From NCBI GenBank assembly GCA_027574665.1, contig CM050656.1, positions 13,033,501-13,097,500 on the forward strand: DNA of 64,000 nt, written 5' to 3'. Positions 62,608 to 64,000 of this stretch are shown here, piece by piece. The notes under the pieces were generated by a model. The model searched no databases, was not told where the DNA came from, and saw only the letters and a list, made by a program, of their open reading frames with translations. The DNA is from Rhynochetos jubatus. Lineage: Eukaryota; Chordata; Aves; Eurypygiformes; Rhynochetidae. Each line of letters opens with the position of its first letter. Position 1 is the first letter of the stretch. The position numbers and the translations under genes were made by a program.

Positions 62608-64000
62608 ATATTTTCATTGCATCTGTTCCCATAAAATCAGGCTTTCAAATGAGACTTTTATAAGTATATCATTCTCTTTGTAGAATTGACATCCCTATGA
62701 CTTTTTTTTTTTCCAGATAATGTTTGTTGGGGCACCTTTTCCATCTGCTTTCTCCCAAAGTGTGGTGGTTTTGGGTGCTGGATGACTAGTTTCTCTGTTA
62801 CAGAGATGGCTGGATTTCAGCATGCTGTCAGAATGTAGTCTCTAAAGCAGTTGGGGTAAAGATAAATATTATACAGGAATTTATGATTTATTTATGTTGT
62901 TCTCTTGGAGGATTGCTCAATGATGCAAAGTTCTACTAGTACAAATCTTCAGTGCTGAGGATCATGAAAATATCTGAATATCTGTCTTACATATTTAAGT
63001 ATGAGGTTTTAAATAGCTACTTTTCACACTAGCTAAATATTAGTAATCACAGAAGTGACATAAAAGAATGATTCTTCAGCTAATGCTCTTTGCAGTTGAC
63101 CTGTGTATTGTGTCTCACATAGATTCCTTCAAGTAAGTGCTGCAGCTTTCAGAAAACCTCTTTTACAACCACATGATTTTCAGAATCAACTCTGCAAAAT
63201 CTATTGTCTCCTTAAAAGCGATGGCAATGCAGCTTTCTTCTGTAGCCCATTGTTTTGAGTGTGGCCTCATTGGTAGCAATAAGGTAGTTCCTGAGGGGAG
63301 CTGACACCAAAAGCAATGAGCTGCCTTGTGTTGTTACTGTTACACACAACCTTTAATTCAAAGGTGTCGCAATAAGAAAGTGATACCATCAGCTCAAATA
63401 GCATTTTGCTTATTCCTTCCTTTGAAGTGTCATTGACCTGTGGGGAAACTATGGGATGACCAGGCAGTTGCAATACAACACTCTCAAAGGCCAGAGTAGT
63501 AAAACATCTTACTAAATGTCAATGAATACATTTAGTCATTGGGATTCAGAAAACGTACCTTGTTTTCAAGACTCAGATTGAAGAGAATGGAAAGCAGCAC
63601 ACAGATCTATGGCTGAGACATAGATCAATGGAGGATGCTTTTTAAAAATGTATAGGTCTGAAAAAATCTTTTAAAATGTCTTTTGGAGGACTAGGAGAGT
63701 TAGTAATTAATTTTGCATTGACTGGTTGTAAAATATACACAATTAAGGGAGTGTCTTCAGCCCCCAGGTGGTTAAGATTCAGTAACTGGAACAGGTATGG
63801 ATACAGAGCTGTTATCCTATCACTGACTGTGTGAGCAGAAGAACTATTCCTGTGCGTGGTGTCCTTGCATCAGCACAGAGTTCGTGGAAGGCAATTACCA
63901 CAATTACCAGGTACAGAACTGGAGCACAGTTCCATTTTTACTAAAACATCCCAGGGGATTATATTCTGCCTGCTAAGGGATGAGACAGGGATTATGGGTA

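Larger units (their letters stand above)
55156..64000 (+). other. Putative intron 1, right end of the window
   Basis: AT-rich DNA with no gene recognised. It holds a T21 run at 56247-56267, an A/T palindromic tract at 57773-57791, a G-run cluster at 58185-58207, an octamer motif at 58232-58239, a MIR-like relic at 60710-60780, two candidate CTCF motifs at 61377-61391 and 62592-62607, and a TA repeat at 62541-62552. The longest open frames (138, 130 and 126 codons) have no domain or splice support. No exon 2 of ST6GALNAC3 appears before the window ends. Confidence 0.6.

Noticed and set aside
1-64000. Exon 2 of ST6GALNAC3, tRNA, rRNA, snRNA genes, CRISPR arrays or operons
   Set aside because: I looked for the membrane-anchor/stem coding region and for RNA gene hallmarks by eye and saw none. 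A systematic search was not possible.

Overview
The window reads as non-coding nuclear DNA from a bird. The diagnosis rests on CR1 retrotransposon copies with the avian 3' end (octamer tail related to ATTCTATG), on a solo LTR of a type common in neoavian genomes, on the low repeat density, and on AT-rich sequence broken by two CpG islands. Species cannot be named; the LTR type argues weakly against a galliform. No bacterial-style operon, CRISPR array, rRNA or tRNA was seen. Nearly every open reading frame is short, lacks recognisable domains and is best read as chance.

The most informative spot is at the left end. A CpG-rich, TATA-less promoter region (about 1320-1640) holds a perfect SRF CArG box, an M-box and a 16-base G run. 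It leads to an ATG in strong Kozak context with an in-frame stop four codons upstream. After six codons (MACILK) comes a good splice donor. From memory, MACILK is the N-terminus of ST6GALNAC3, the alpha-2,6-sialyltransferase that makes GD1alpha-type gangliosides and sialyl-T glycans, and its first coding exon is tiny. I therefore read bases 1-1685 as upstream region, promoter and 5' UTR, 1686-1703 as the coding part of exon 1, and the remaining 62 kb as the first part of a long intron 1. No exon 2 (membrane anchor and stem) was found.

Layout: 1-1319 upstream DNA; 1320-2480 CpG-rich promoter area; 2.5-11.9 kb plain intron; 11.9-12.2 kb CR1 (minus); 14.3 kb CR1 tail scrap; 17.2-17.6 kb CR1 (plus); 17.6-32.5 kb plain intron; 32.5-33.2 kb second CpG island with a near-consensus CTCF motif; 34.4-34.8 kb very old CR1-like relic; 43.6-44.4 kb CR1 (minus) with the broken end of its reverse-transcriptase ORF; 54.57-55.15 kb solo LTR (minus) with an intact 5-bp target-site duplication; 60.7 kb MIR-like SINE relic; then plain intron to the end.

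No new biological system is evident. The points most worth following are the exon 1 assignment and its promoter motifs, the intronic CpG island with its CTCF motif as a possible alternative promoter or insulator, and several compact motif arrangements that could be enhancers.
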